From Rhodobacter sp. (GTDB taxonomy: Bacteria; Pseudomonadota; Alphaproteobacteria; Rhodobacterales; Rhodobacteraceae), in NCBI GenBank assembly GCA_020250125.1, contig JADCEL010000001.1:1-64000 (forward strand): 64,000 nucleotides of DNA, read 5' to 3'. Both the position numbers and the translations under genes were made by a program. The notes under the pieces are model-generated. The model was not told the DNA's origin. It saw only the letters and a program-made list of their open reading frames with translations, and ran no database searches. Shown here piece after piece: positions 10,555 through 20,600 of the stretch (the first letter of the stretch is position 1; every line of letters starts with the position of its first letter).

Positions 10555-11159
10555 TCCTGCGGCCTGTATATCAGCCGGACGCGCCCATTGAAAACCAGAA
10601 GATGGTTTCCGGGTGCCGCCGGATCGGACCGAAGCTGCATGGCGTCTGCGGTGATTTGCCCCATGGGTGCGGTCGCCTTCACCGGCCCGGTCGCATCAAG
10701 TTGCGTCGCGTCCAGCAAACCGGCCATTTTCGGCGCGGCAATCGTGTAGCCGGTCGAAAGCACCGCAGTCACGGCACCGGTCATCTCATAGGTGCCGGCC
10801 ACGGTATCGACCTTGCCGCGGTCGGCTGCGACATCGGTGGAGTCCCCGGTTTTCGAGACCAGGCGCGCCCGCAGGTCGGTGGCGGTGCCGCTGCCTGCCT
10901 TTGCCGGATCAGGCCGCATTTCGGCCGCATCCAGCGTGACAAGCGCCCCGTCGTTGGTGACGCCCGAAAACTCCGGCGTGGTCAGGCGCGGTTCGCGGGC
11001 GCGGTCTTCAACATCAACGTCGGTAAAGGGCATGGCCGCGGTCGGGTCGATTGTGCGCGACAGAAGAAAGATCGATGACAGCAGCGCAAGCGCTGTCAGC
11101 GGAAGAACGATCTTCAGCAGCACGACCCAGCGTGACCAGGCGTTGTCGGCGCGTCCCAT
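10551..11159 (-). CDS. lptC: LPS export system protein LptC
   Basis: This 202-residue bitopic protein has an N-terminal membrane anchor (about 12-32, VLLKIVLPLTALALLSSIFLL) and a periplasmic LptC-type domain rich in alternating beta segments. It links the LptBFG pump to LptA. It lies 3 bp after kdsD and overlaps lptA by 4 nt. Sequence conservation in this family is low, so the call leans on the anchor, the size and the lptC-lptA-lptB order. Confidence 0.9.
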   Translation of the reverse strand: MGRADNAWSRWVVLLKIVLPLTALALLSSIFLLSRTIDPTAAMPFTDVDVEDRAREPRLTTPEFSGVTNDGALVTLDAAEMRPDPAKAGSGTATDLRARLVSKTGDSTDVAADRGKVDTVAGTYEMTGAVTAVLSTGYTIAAPKMAGLLDATQLDATGPVKATAPMGQITADAMQLRSDPAAPGNHLLVFNGRVRLIYRPQE

Positions 11160-11162
11160 CTG

Positions 11163-12149
11163 TCAGGCCACGCCGGCGCGCAGGCAATCATGGATATGCA
11201 GAATCCCTATGGCCATGCGGCTGCCTTCGGGATCGACAACGAAAAGGCAGGTGATCTTGTTTTCATTCATCACGGCAACCGCCTTTTCCGCCAGGGCATC
11301 GGGACCGATGGTGCGGGGGGCCTTGGTCATGACCTGATCGGTGGTCAGCGACAGCAGCCCGTCCATATGTCGGCGCAGGTCACCATCCGTGACCACGCCC
11401 ACAAGATAGTCATCCGCATCGGTCACGCCAACCACGCCAAAGCCCTTGCCCGACATCGCAAGCAGCGCCCCGGCCATCGGCGTGCCGCTGCGCACCAGCG
11501 GCATGTCGCTGTGCATCAGGTCGCGGACCTTTGCCAGCCGGGCGCCAAGCTTGCCGCCGGGATGAAAGACCCGGAACTGTTCGGGGGTGAACTGCCGCTG
11601 CTCCATCAGCACCACCGCAAGCGCATCGCCCAGGGCAAGTGCCATGGTGGTCGAGGTGGTGGGGACCACGCCGGTATCGCAGGCTTCGGGCGCATCGGGC
11701 AACAGAAGGGGCACATCGGACTGGCGCAGCAGGGTCGATCCGGCCTGCGCCGCGATGCCGATCAGCGGGATGCCAAAGCGGCGGGTGTGGGCGACGATAT
11801 CGGCAAGCTCCGGCGTCTCGCCGGAATTGGACAGCACCAGCACCACATCGCCGCGCATCACCATGCCCAGATCGCCATGGCTGGCCTCGGCCGGGTGAAC
11901 AAAGTGCGCAGGCGTTCCGGTAGAGGCAAAGGTGGCCGCAATCTTGCGCGCGATATGGCCGGACTTGCCCATGCCCGAGACGATGACGCGGCCCTCGGCG
12001 GCCAGAAGAAGATCGACCGCCCGGGCAAAGCTTTCGCCCAGCGCGCCCGAGAGAATGTCCAGCGCCCGCGCCTCGCGGGCGATGACCCGGCGGGCGGTGG
12101 CAAGAAAGATGTCGTGGTCCGGGGCCGCCCTAGTGGTGGAAGATGTCAT
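11163..12149 (-). CDS. kdsD: D-arabinose-5-phosphate isomerase (KpsF/GutQ family)
   Basis: The 328-residue protein has an N-terminal SIS sugar-isomerase domain (about 45-180, with GMGKSGHIARKIAATFASTG) and two C-terminal CBS domains (about 210-325). It converts ribulose-5-phosphate to arabinose-5-phosphate, the first step to KDO. The 5' end overlaps rnd by 20 bp, an uncommonly long but coherent overlap. With lptCAB downstream, the locus couples KDO supply to LPS export. Confidence 0.95.
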   Translation of the reverse strand: MTSSTTRAAPDHDIFLATARRVIAREARALDILSGALGESFARAVDLLLAAEGRVIVSGMGKSGHIARKIAATFASTGTPAHFVHPAEASHGDLGMVMRGDVVLVLSNSGETPELADIVAHTRRFGIPLIGIAAQAGSTLLRQSDVPLLLPDAPEACDTGVVPTTSTTMALALGDALAVVLMEQRQFTPEQFRVFHPGGKLGARLAKVRDLMHSDMPLVRSGTPMAGALLAMSGKGFGVVGVTDADDYLVGVVTDGDLRRHMDGLLSLTTDQVMTKAPRTIGPDALAEKAVAVMNENKITCLFVVDPEGSRMAIGILHIHDCLRAGVA

Positions 12150-12744
12150 TCGGTTCGTCCCACCCCATCAGATCCAGCTCTGCCCGCGTCGGCAGAAAGT
12201 CAAAACAGCGCTGGGCAAGCTCCATCCGGCCTTCGCGGATCAGACGCGATTCAAGTTCGCTTTTCAGCCGGTGCAGATAAAGCACATCCGATGCCGCGTA
12301 ATCCTTCTGCGCATCCGTCAGGGTTGCAGCACCCCAGTCCGAGGTCTGCTGCTGTTTGGAAACGTCGATGCCCAGAAGTTCGATCAGAAGGTATTTCAGC
12401 CCGTGCCGGTCGGTGAAGGTGCGGGTCATCCGCGAGGCGATCTTGGTGCACCACACCGGGGCAGTGCGCACCCCGAAGGCGTTTTGCAGGGCGGCAATGT
12501 CAAACCGGCCGAAGTGGAACAGTTTCAGGATGGCGGGATCGGTCAGCAGGCGTTCCAGATTGGGCGCGGAGGTCTGGCCCCGGTCGATCTGCACCAGATG
12601 GGCGTCACCGTCGCCCGACGACAGCTGCACCACACACAGCCGGTCGCGGCGCGGGTCAAGGCCCATCGTCTCGGTGTCGATCGCCACGATTGTGCCGAAG
12701 GAAAGCCCATCCGGCAGGTCATTGCGGTAGTGGTGGATTGTCAC
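12130..12744 (-). CDS. rnd: Ribonuclease D-like 3'-5' exonuclease
   Basis: This 204-residue DEDDy exonuclease has its catalytic residues intact: D23/E25 in IDTETMGLD, D82 in HFGRFD, and Y149/D153 in YAASDVLYL. It lacks the C-terminal HRDC domains of E. coli RNase D, as is usual for the short alphaproteobacterial form. I chose the GTG at 12744 because it follows an AAGGA ribosome-binding site and begins the conserved TIHHYRNDLPDG. The open frame continues upstream but would run into the tRNA-Leu gene. Its position directly behind a tRNA suits an RNA-trimming role. Confidence 0.88.
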   Translation of the reverse strand: MTIHHYRNDLPDGLSFGTIVAIDTETMGLDPRRDRLCVVQLSSGDGDAHLVQIDRGQTSAPNLERLLTDPAILKLFHFGRFDIAALQNAFGVRTAPVWCTKIASRMTRTFTDRHGLKYLLIELLGIDVSKQQQTSDWGAATLTDAQKDYAASDVLYLHRLKSELESRLIREGRMELAQRCFDFLPTRAELDLMGWDEPNDIFHH

Positions 12745-12777
12745 TGTCTGATCCTTCGAACTGGCACGAAGGATCGA

Positions 12778-12863
12778 TGGTGCCCAGGAGAGGACTCGAA
12801 CCTCCACGCCTTGCGGCACACGGACCTGAACCGTGCGCGTCTACCAATTCCGCCACCTGGGCA
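12778..12863 (-). tRNA. tRNA-Leu (anticodon CAG)
   Basis: This 86-nt gene encodes its own CCA end. The 7-bp acceptor stem (TGCCCAG/CTGGGCA), a D-arm with GGTAGACGC, the anticodon stem around TTCAGGT, a class II long variable arm (GTGCCGCAAGGCGT) and GGTTCGAGTCC in the T-arm all fold properly. It ends 33 bp before the rnd start on the same strand. Confidence 0.97.
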
Positions 12864-13010
12864 GGTGTCGTGGGGGCGATTTACCGGGGGGTGCGGGCAG
12901 TGTCAACGCCCTGTCACAATAATTCGTCGCAGGTTTGGCGCTTGTGAGCGAAGGCATGAAAAGCTATTTCCTGTCGTACCTTCGCAAGCTTACCCAACAG
13001 GGCAGGGCAG

Positions 13011-13997
13011 ATGAACAAGCTGGTCACGATCTATGGCGGTTCCGGGTTTATCGGGCGCTACATTGCCCGACGCATGGCGAAAGCGGGCTGGCGCGTGCGC
13101 GTCGCCGTCCGCCGCCCGAACGAGGCGATCTTTGTGCGGCCCTATGGTGTCGTGGGTCAGGTGGAACCGGTGTTCTGCAACATCCGCGATGACGCGTCCG
13201 TGCGGGCGGTGATGCAGGGCGCGGATGCGGTGGTGAACTGTGTCGGCGTGCTGAACGAGGTTGGCCGCAACGGCTTTGACGCGGTTCAGGCCGAAGGGGC
13301 TGCGCGCGTTGCGCGCATCGCGGCAGAGCTGGGCGTGGGCCGCCTGGTGCAGCTTTCGGCAATTGGCGCGGATCCGGACGCGGCCAGCGCCTATGCGCGC
13401 AGCAAGGCGGCAGGCGAGGCCGCCGTGCGCCTGGCCTTTCCGCAGGCCGTGATCCTGCGGCCCTCTGTGGTGTTCGGGGCGGAAGACCAGTTTTTCAACC
13501 GCTTTGCCGCAATGACGCGCCTTGGCCCGTTTCTGCCGGTGGTCGGGGCCGGGACAAGGTTCCAGCCGGTCTATGTCGATGACGTGGCGCAGGCGGCGGT
13601 CAAGGCCGTTCTGGGCGAAGCCGCCCCGGGTGTCTACGAACTGGGCGGGCCGGATGTTCACAGCTTCCGCGCGCTGATGCAGAAGATGCTTGCGGTTGTT
13701 CAGCGCCGCCGGCTGATCGTGAACATCCCGTTTTTCGTGGCACGGATCATGGGCGGCGCGTTCGACCTTTTGCAGACCCTGACGCTGGGGCTGTTCACCA
13801 ACGGGCTGATCACGCGCGATCAGGTGCGCAACCTGGCGCATGACAATGTGGTGTCGCCCCGCGCCAGGGGGCTGGCCGATCTGGGCATTGCCCCGACACC
13901 CATTGATGCCGTGCTGCCCGAATATCTGTGGCGCTACCGCCCGTCGGGCCAGTTTGCCGCGATCAGGGAATCGGCGAAGAACCTGCGGAAAACCTGA
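13011..13997 (+). CDS. NAD(P)-binding protein, NDUFA9-like complex I subunit family
   Basis: The 328-residue protein starts [20 protein letters not shown], a Rossmann nucleotide loop (GGSGFIG, 9-15) of the extended/atypical SDR fold. [10 protein letters not shown] segment follows at the position of the active-site Tyr-Lys. Alphaproteobacterial relatives are annotated as NADH:ubiquinone oxidoreductase 39-kDa (NDUFA9)-like or NAD-dependent epimerases. The enzymatic role is uncertain. It is separated by 12 bp from uppP and probably cotranscribed. The start ATG has a CAGGGCAG leader. Confidence 0.85.
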   Translation: MNKLVTIYGGSGFIGRYIARRMAKAGWRVRVAVRRPNEAIFVRPYGVVGQVEPVFCNIRDDASVRAVMQGADAVVNCVGVLNEVGRNGFDAVQAEGAARVARIAAELGVGRLVQLSAIGADPDAASAYARSKAAGEAAVRLAFPQAVILRPSVVFGAEDQFFNRFAAMTRLGPFLPVVGAGTRFQPVYVDDVAQAAVKAVLGEAAPGVYELGGPDVHSFRALMQKMLAVVQRRRLIVNIPFFVARIMGGAFDLLQTLTLGLFTNGLITRDQVRNLAHDNVVSPRARGLADLGIAPTPIDAVLPEYLWRYRPSGQFAAIRESAKNLRKT

Positions 13998-14009
13998 AAA
14001 GGGGCGGCG

Positions 14010-14822
14010 ATGGCCGACAGTTCCACCCTTGTCGCGGCCCTGCTGGGGCTGATCGAAGGGTTGACCGAATTCATTCCGGTATCCTCGACAGGTCACTTGC
14101 TGCTGGTTGGCCATTTCCTTGGGTTCCAGTCTGCGGGACGCACTTTTGAGGTGGTGATCCAGCTCGGTGCCGTTCTGGCGATTCTGACGGTCTATGCCGG
14201 GAAACTGTGGGCGGTGTTCCGGGCGGCACCACATGATCCGGCGGCACGGCGGTTCATCGTTTCGGTGCTGGTCGCCTTTCTGCCCGCCGTGGTGGTCGGC
14301 GTGCTGGCGCATGATGTCATCAAGACGGTGCTGTTCGAATCGCCCCGGCTGATTGCGGTGATGCTGATTCTTGGCGGCATCGTCCTTTTGTATGCGGACC
14401 GGCTGGCGGCAAACCCGCGTTACGAGGATGCGATGGCGCTGCCTTTGGGTGTTGCCTTCAGGATCGGGGTCATTCAGTGCCTTGCGATGATCCCGGGCGT
14501 GTCACGGTCGGGGGCGACCATCGTGGGGGCGCTGTGGCTTGGCGCAGGGCGCCGTGCGGCGGCTGAATTTTCCTTTTTCCTGTCGATGCCGACGATGGCG
14601 GGGGCGTTTGCCTATGACCTTTACCGGAACCGCGATGTGCTGGACGCAAGCGCGCTGGGCGATATCGCGACAGGCTTTGCCATGGCCTTCATCAGTGCCG
14701 TCCTGGTGGTGCGCTGGCTGCTAAGTTATCTGGGCACCCATGGGTTTGCGCTGTTCGGGTGGTGGCGAATCGCTGTTGGAGGGACAGCGCTTGTGGCGCT
14801 TCTGGCGGGTTATGGGCCATAA
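14010..14822 (+). CDS. uppP: Undecaprenyl-diphosphatase UppP (BacA)
   Basis: This 270-residue polytopic membrane protein carries both UppP signature motifs: [14 protein letters not shown] (about 16-29) and PGVSRSGAT (about 162-170). It dephosphorylates undecaprenyl pyrophosphate to recycle the lipid carrier for peptidoglycan and surface polysaccharides; loss typically gives bacitracin sensitivity. Start and length are normal. Confidence 0.97.
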   Translation: MADSSTLVAALLGLIEGLTEFIPVSSTGHLLLVGHFLGFQSAGRTFEVVIQLGAVLAILTVYAGKLWAVFRAAPHDPAARRFIVSVLVAFLPAVVVGVLAHDVIKTVLFESPRLIAVMLILGGIVLLYADRLAANPRYEDAMALPLGVAFRIGVIQCLAMIPGVSRSGATIVGALWLGAGRRAAAEFSFFLSMPTMAGAFAYDLYRNRDVLDASALGDIATGFAMAFISAVLVVRWLLSYLGTHGFALFGWWRIAVGGTALVALLAGYGP

Positions 14823-14830
14823 AGGTCACA

Positions 14831-14907
14831 AATGCTGACCTGAAAATGGCTGATCTGAGCGGGAAATGACCGAAAAGCCCCGCATCAGATGTTTATATGT
14901 CAGCATT
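14831..14907. promoter_or_regulatory. Long-spaced inverted repeat upstream of gltD
   Basis: AATGCTGAC (14831-14839) and its exact complement GTCAGCATT (14899-14907) flank 59 bp in the uppP-gltD gap, ending about 70 bp before the gltD start. The region is locally AT-richer than its surroundings. It could be a pair of half-sites for a dimeric regulator with looping, or an RNA stem. No partner is identified. Confidence 0.35.
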
Positions 14908-14978
14908 GCTTACTTTTAATCCCTTGGAACCCGGCGTATCACAGGCATCCCGATGCAAGTTTTCCGGAAGGTGCCCGC

Positions 14979-16415
14979 ATGGCCAAACAACGCATGTTGC
15001 AGTTTGTCACTGTCACCCGGGAAATGCCGGACAAGCGGCCGCCAAACCTGCGCGCGCAGGATTTCCATGAAATCTATCAGGAATTTGCCGACCGGAAAGC
15101 GGCGGAGCAGGCCGGGCGGTGCAGCCAGTGCGGCGTGCCCTATTGCCAAAGCCACTGCCCGCTGCACAACAACATCCCCGACTGGTTGCGCCTGACGGCA
15201 GAGGGGCGGTTGCAGGAAGCCTATGAGCTGAGCCAGGCCACCAACACCTTCCCGGAAATCTGCGGCCGGATCTGCCCGCAGGACCGGCTTTGCGAAGGCA
15301 ATTGTGTGATCGAGCAGTCCGGCCATGGCACCGTCACCATCGGCGCGGTCGAGAAATACATCACCGATACCGCCTGGGAACAGGGCTGGGTCAAGCCGAT
15401 CCGCCCGGCGGAAGAGCGGGCCGAAAGCGTGGGCATCATCGGGGCCGGTCCGGGCGGGCTGGCGGCGGCAGACGTGCTGCGCCGCCGTGGCGTGCAGGTG
15501 ACGGTCTATGACCGCTACGACCGCGCGGGCGGGCTAATGACCTATGGCATTCCGGGCTTCAAGCTTGAAAAACCGGTGGTCATGCAGCGGATCGCGCAGT
15601 TGCAGGCAGCAGGCGTGCAATTCATACAGAATTGCAACGTGGGCGAAGACATCAGCTTTGACGCCATCCGGGGCCAGCATGACGCGGTGCTGATTGCCAC
15701 GGGCGTGTACAAGGCGCGCGATCTTGCCGCCCCCGGGATCGGGGCGGCAGGGATCGTGCCGGCGCTTGATTATCTGACCGCATCGAACCGCAAGAGTTTT
15801 GGCGACGAGGTCGAGGCGTTTGACAGTGGCGAGTTGAACGCGCTGGGCAAGCGGGTGGTGGTGATCGGCGGCGGTGACACGGCGATGGACTGTGTCCGCA
15901 CGGCGGTCCGGCAGGGGGCGGTGTCGGTCAAGTGCCTGTACCGGCGCGACCGGGCGAACATGCCCGGATCACAGCGCGAAGTGGCGAATGCGGAAGAAGA
16001 AGGCGTGGATTTCATCTGGCTGTCTGCGCCGCGCGGCTTTACCGGCGGTGCCGTGGTGGACGGCGTGATCGTGCAGCGGATGCGCCTTGGCGCGCCGGAT
16101 GCCAGCGGGCGGCAGATGCCCGAGGTCATCGAAGATGCCGATTACGTGGAACAGGCCGATCTTGTGATCATGGCGCTGGGGTTCGAACCCGAAGAGATTC
16201 CCACGCTTTGGGGCGTGCCCCATCTGGCCGTAACGCGCTGGGGCACGATCAGGTCCGATTTCCGCACGCATGAAACCAGCCTGCCCGGCGTTTTTGCCGC
16301 TGGCGACATCGTGCGCGGTGCCAGCCTGGTTGTCTGGGCGATCCGCGACGGACGCGAAGCGGCAGAGTCGATTCTGCAATACATTGCGCAACCGGTTCAA
16401 GTGGCGGCGGAGTAG
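14979..16415 (+). CDS. gltD: Glutamate synthase (NADPH) small subunit
   Basis: This 478-residue flavoprotein feeds electrons from NADPH to GltB for glutamate synthesis. The N-terminus has the two cysteine clusters for [4Fe-4S] centres (CSQCGVPYCQSHCP and CGRICPQDRLCEGNC). An FAD loop (GAGPGGLAAADVLRRRG) and an NADPH loop (GGGDTAMDC) follow. The start was set at MAKQRMLQF behind GGAAGGTG; the frame is open 30 codons upstream without family similarity. Unusually, two unrelated small genes separate it from gltB. Confidence 0.97.
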   Translation: MAKQRMLQFVTVTREMPDKRPPNLRAQDFHEIYQEFADRKAAEQAGRCSQCGVPYCQSHCPLHNNIPDWLRLTAEGRLQEAYELSQATNTFPEICGRICPQDRLCEGNCVIEQSGHGTVTIGAVEKYITDTAWEQGWVKPIRPAEERAESVGIIGAGPGGLAAADVLRRRGVQVTVYDRYDRAGGLMTYGIPGFKLEKPVVMQRIAQLQAAGVQFIQNCNVGEDISFDAIRGQHDAVLIATGVYKARDLAAPGIGAAGIVPALDYLTASNRKSFGDEVEAFDSGELNALGKRVVVIGGGDTAMDCVRTAVRQGAVSVKCLYRRDRANMPGSQREVANAEEEGVDFIWLSAPRGFTGGAVVDGVIVQRMRLGAPDASGRQMPEVIEDADYVEQADLVIMALGFEPEEIPTLWGVPHLAVTRWGTIRSDFRTHETSLPGVFAAGDIVRGASLVVWAIRDGREAAESILQYIAQPVQVAAE

Positions 16416-16420
16416 CGAAG

Positions 16421-17218
16421 ATGTGGCGACAGACAGCGAACGGTTCCGGCGGCAGGGGACATCTGCCGAAAGTCAGGCCTGGTGGCCATCGGGCACTTGC
16501 CCTGTTCGCCTGTCTGGCCCTGCCGGCCGCGTTGCCGGCTGAAGGGCAGACCACCATCCCCGGCACATTCAGCCCGCCGCCGGGATGCACGGGCTGGCTG
16601 ACCGTGCAGTCGCGCGGTTGCCGGGTGTCGAACCATTACCGCTGCGACGCCGATACGCCGGGCGATCAGTGGCGGGCAGACTTTGACCAGGACGGTCTCT
16701 TCTTTGTCAGCCGGATCGACCGCGAGACGCAGTGGGTCGAAAGCTTTGAAATGTTCCCGACCACGCGTCAGGTCCTGCTGCCTGATCCTGCCGATCCGGC
16801 ATCGTTCAGCACGCTTCTGTCAACGGGGACCGATACTTTCGACTTCGGCCTTGCCGAGGATGGCGGCCCGCAATCTGTGGTGCGCGGCTTTGACAGGCTG
16901 ACGGGGCGCAGCGTGACCATCGATGGCGTGACGCTGGAAGAAACCGAGTTCGACTACACGGAAACGGCACCCGACGGCAGCATCGTGCAGAAGGCCAGGG
17001 GCAACGAATGCATCCACCGCGACTGGCGCATCTTCCTGTCCGGCATTTCGCAATGGGAAACCCCGGACGGGACAATTCCCGTTGACGGCACGCCGCGCCA
17101 GTTCGTGTTCCCGGGGGAGCCGGGGTTTTTCACCACCAGGCCGATCTTTGACTGTGACGCAACCATGTCCGGCCTGGAAAACGAAGCGGGTCCGACGCCG
17201 GCGATGGTGCGGAAATGA
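16421..17218 (+). CDS. Secreted protein of unknown function
   Basis: This 265-residue protein has a long positively charged n-region followed by a hydrophobic core (ALALFACLALPAALPAEG, about 24-43), which suggests a Sec signal peptide. The mature part has several cysteines (PPGCTGW, SRGCRVSNHYRCD, GNECIHRDW, IFDCD), fitting disulfides in the periplasm. I recognise no characterised domain. It begins 5 bp after gltD and overlaps the next gene by 4 nt (ATGA), so it is cotranscribed with the glutamate synthase genes. Confidence 0.75.
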   Translation: MWRQTANGSGGRGHLPKVRPGGHRALALFACLALPAALPAEGQTTIPGTFSPPPGCTGWLTVQSRGCRVSNHYRCDADTPGDQWRADFDQDGLFFVSRIDRETQWVESFEMFPTTRQVLLPDPADPASFSTLLSTGTDTFDFGLAEDGGPQSVVRGFDRLTGRSVTIDGVTLEETEFDYTETAPDGSIVQKARGNECIHRDWRIFLSGISQWETPDGTIPVDGTPRQFVFPGEPGFFTTRPIFDCDATMSGLENEAGPTPAMVRK

Positions 17219-17649
17219 CAGCGCCGCAGTTGGCCGGGCACTGTCTGTGCGGTGCCGTGACGGTGCGCGTTGCAGGCCCGCATGATCCGCGCCCCGGTGC
17301 CTGCCATTGCCGGATGTGCCAGCGCTGGTCGGGCGGGCTGTTCCTGTGCTTCAACGCCGATGCGGCGGGCGTCACTGTGGAAGGGCCGGTGACACGATAT
17401 GCCTCGTCCGGTTTTGCCGAACGGGCGTTCTGTCCGGTCTGCGGCAGCCATCTTTGGATGCGTGACATCATGGGCCAGAGTTATGAACTGATGCCCGGCC
17501 TGTTTGATGCAGTCCGCGACCAACCGCTGCGGTCCGAAGTTTATGCCGACCGTGCCATGGCCTCTGTCCGCCTGCAGGGCGACCACCGCCGCGCCACGCA
17601 GGCCCAATATGAACAAAAGAATCACCATGTGGCAGGAGTTGCGCCATGA
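17215..17649 (+). CDS. GFA (glutathione-dependent formaldehyde-activating) family protein
   Basis: The 144-residue protein has the cysteine pattern of the GFA/CENP-V fold: GHCLCGAV at the start, CHCRMC near 32-37 and FCPVCGSHL near 75. These bind structural and catalytic zinc. The family includes Gfa of Paracoccus, but most members have no proven substrate, so formaldehyde chemistry should not be assumed. It is coupled by 4-nt overlaps to the secreted protein before it and gltB after it. Confidence 0.88.
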   Translation: MTAPQLAGHCLCGAVTVRVAGPHDPRPGACHCRMCQRWSGGLFLCFNADAAGVTVEGPVTRYASSGFAERAFCPVCGSHLWMRDIMGQSYELMPGLFDAVRDQPLRSEVYADRAMASVRLQGDHRRATQAQYEQKNHHVAGVAP

Positions 17650-20600
17650 CCTTTGATGACGCCTGGGTTGCCGCCGAAGAGGCGAAGCGCGCTTATATGA
17701 ACGATCATTCGCTTTATAAAAGCGATGATGAACATGCCTCCTGCGGGGTGGGGCTGGTGGTGGCGATTTCTGGCAAGCCCAGCCGCAAGGTGGTGCAGAA
17801 CGGGATTGATGCGCTGAAGGCGGTCTGGCACCGGGGTGCCGTGGATGCCGATGGCAAGACCGGTGATGGCGCAGGCATTCATGTGCAGATTCCGGCGCGC
17901 TTTTTCTACGATCAGGTGCGCCGCACCGGGCATGAGCCTGACGTGCAAAAGCTGATTGCCGTGGGCCAAGTGTTTCTGCCGCGCACCGATTTCGGCGCGC
18001 AGGAACGCTGCCGCACGATCGTGGAAACCGAAGTTCTGCGCATGGGCCATTACATTTATGGCTGGCGTCATGTGCCGGTGAACACCGAGGTGCTGGGCGA
18101 CAAGGCGAATGCAACGCGCCCCGAGATCGAGCAGATCCTGATCCGCTGCGACAAGGCGATTGACGGGGAAACCTTTGAGCGTGAGTTGTACATCATCCGC
18201 CGCCGGATCGAAAAGGCGGCGATTGCCGCGCAGATCCAGGGGCTCTACCTGTGTTCGCTGTCCTGCCGCAGCATCATCTACAAGGGCATGATGCTGGCCG
18301 AGCAGGTGGCCGTCTTCTATCCCGATCTGCTGGACGACCGGTTTGAATCCGCCTTCGCGATCTATCATCAGCGCTATTCCACCAACACCTTTCCGCAGTG
18401 GTGGCTGGCCCAGCCGTTCCGCATGCTGGCGCACAACGGCGAGATCAACACCCTGAAGGGCAACGTCAACTGGATGAAAAGCCATGAAATCCGCATGGCG
18501 TCATCCGCCTTTGGCGACGCGGCGGAAGACATCAAGCCGATCATCCCGTCGGGCACGTCCGATTCCGGCGCGCTGGATGCGGTGTTCGAGGTGATGGTAC
18601 GCTCGGGGCGCAACGCGCCGATGACCAAGACCATGCTGGTGCCCGAAGCCTGGTCGAAGATGACCGGCGAAATGCCCAAACCCTGGGCCGACATGTATGC
18701 CTATTGCAACGCCGTCATGGAACCCTGGGATGGCCCGGCGGCGCTGGCGATGACCGATGGCCGCTGGGTTTGCGGCGGGCTGGACCGCAACGGTCTGCGC
18801 CCGATGCGCTATCTGGTGACGGGCGACGGGCTGCTGATCGCCGGGTCCGAAGCGGGCATGGTCCCGGTTGACGAAACGACCATTCGGGAAAAAGGCGCGC
18901 TTGGGCCGGGGCAGATGATTGCGGTCGATATGGCCGAGGGCAAGCTGTACCACGATGTCGAGCTGAAGGATAAGCTGGCCGCCGCCCAGCCCTTTGGCGA
19001 CTGGATCGAAAAGGTGGTGGACCTGAACGCGCTGCTGCGCGATGTGCCCGAAACGGCGCTGTTCAGCGGGGCAGAATTGCGCCGCCGCCAGATTGCGGCG
19101 GGCTACACGGTAGAGGAACTGGAACAGGTCCTGGCCCCGATGGCCGAGGACGGCAAGGAAATGATCGCCAGCATGGGCGATGATACGCCCGCCGCCGTGC
19201 TGTCGTCGATCTACCGCCCGCTGAGCCATTTCTTCCGCCAGAACTTCAGCCAGGTCACCAACCCGCCGATAGATTCCTTGCGCGAAAGCCGGGTGATGAG
19301 CCTGAAGACGCGGTTCGGTAACCTCAAGAACGTATTGGACGAGCATTCCAGCCAGGCCGAAATCCTGGTTCTGGAAAGCCCGTTCATCGCCAATGCCGAA
19401 TTCGATGTGATGGTGCGCCATTTCGGCGATCAGGTGGCCTTCATCGACTGCACCTTCCCGGCGCAGGCCGGGCTCGATGATCTGCGCCAGGGGCTGGAGC
19501 GGATCCGTGCCGAGGCCGAAGATGCCGTGCGGTCGGGTGCGGGGCATCTGGTTCTGACCGATGAACATCAGGGGCCGTCCAAGGTGCCGATGCCGATGAT
19601 CCTGGCGACCAGTGCCGTACACAGCTGGCTGACGCGCAAGGGCCTGCGCACCTTCTGTTCGGTCAACGTGCGGTCGGCGGAATGCATCGACCCGCATTAC
19701 TTTGCCGTTCTGATCGGCTGCGGGGCCACAACGGTAAACGCCTATCTGGCGCAGGATTCGGTTGCGGACCGCATCGCGCGCGGCCTGATCGACGGGTCGC
19801 TGACCGATGCCATGCGCCGCTACCGCGATGCCATCAATGCCGGCCTGCTGAAGATCATGTCGAAAATGGGCATTTCGGTGGTGTCCAGCTATCGCGGTGG
19901 CCTGAACTTTGAGGCGGTGGGCCTGAGCCGCGCCATGGTGGCCGAATATTTCCCCGGCATGCACAGCCGCATTTCGGGAATTGGCGTATCGGGCATCGAG
20001 CAGAAGCTGGAAGAGGTTCATGCCGGGGGCTGGCTGGGCGGGGCCGATGTGCTGCCCATCGGCGGCTTCTACAAGGCGCGCCGGTCCGGCGAAAAGCACG
20101 CCTGGGAAGCCTCGTCGATGCACATGCTGCAATCCGCCTGCGACCGCGCGTCTTATGATCTGTGGAAGCAATACTCTGCGGCGATGCGGGCCAACCCGCC
20201 GATCCACATCCGCGACCTGCTGGATATCAAATCACTGGGCAAGCCGGTGCCGATCGAAGAGGTGGAGAGCATCACCTCGATCCGCAAGCGCTTTGTCACA
20301 CCCGGCATGAGCCTTGGCGCGCTGTCGCCCGAGGCGCACAAGACGCTGAACATCGCGATGAACCGCATCGGGGCCAAGTCCGACTCGGGCGAGGGCGGCG
20401 AAGACCCGGCGCATTTCACGCCGGAAGCCAATGGCGACAACCCCAGTGCCAAGATCAAGCAGGTGGCCTCTGGCCGCTTCGGCGTGACGGCGGAATACCT
20501 GAACGCCTGCGAAGAGCTGGAAATCAAGGTGGCGCAGGGGGCCAAGCCCGGCGAGGGCGGCCAGTTGCCCGGTATGAAGGTGACAGCCCTGATCGCGCGG

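Noticed and set aside
12778-12863. tRNA-Leu as an integration site
   Set aside because: No integrase and no duplicated tRNA 3' end on either side.
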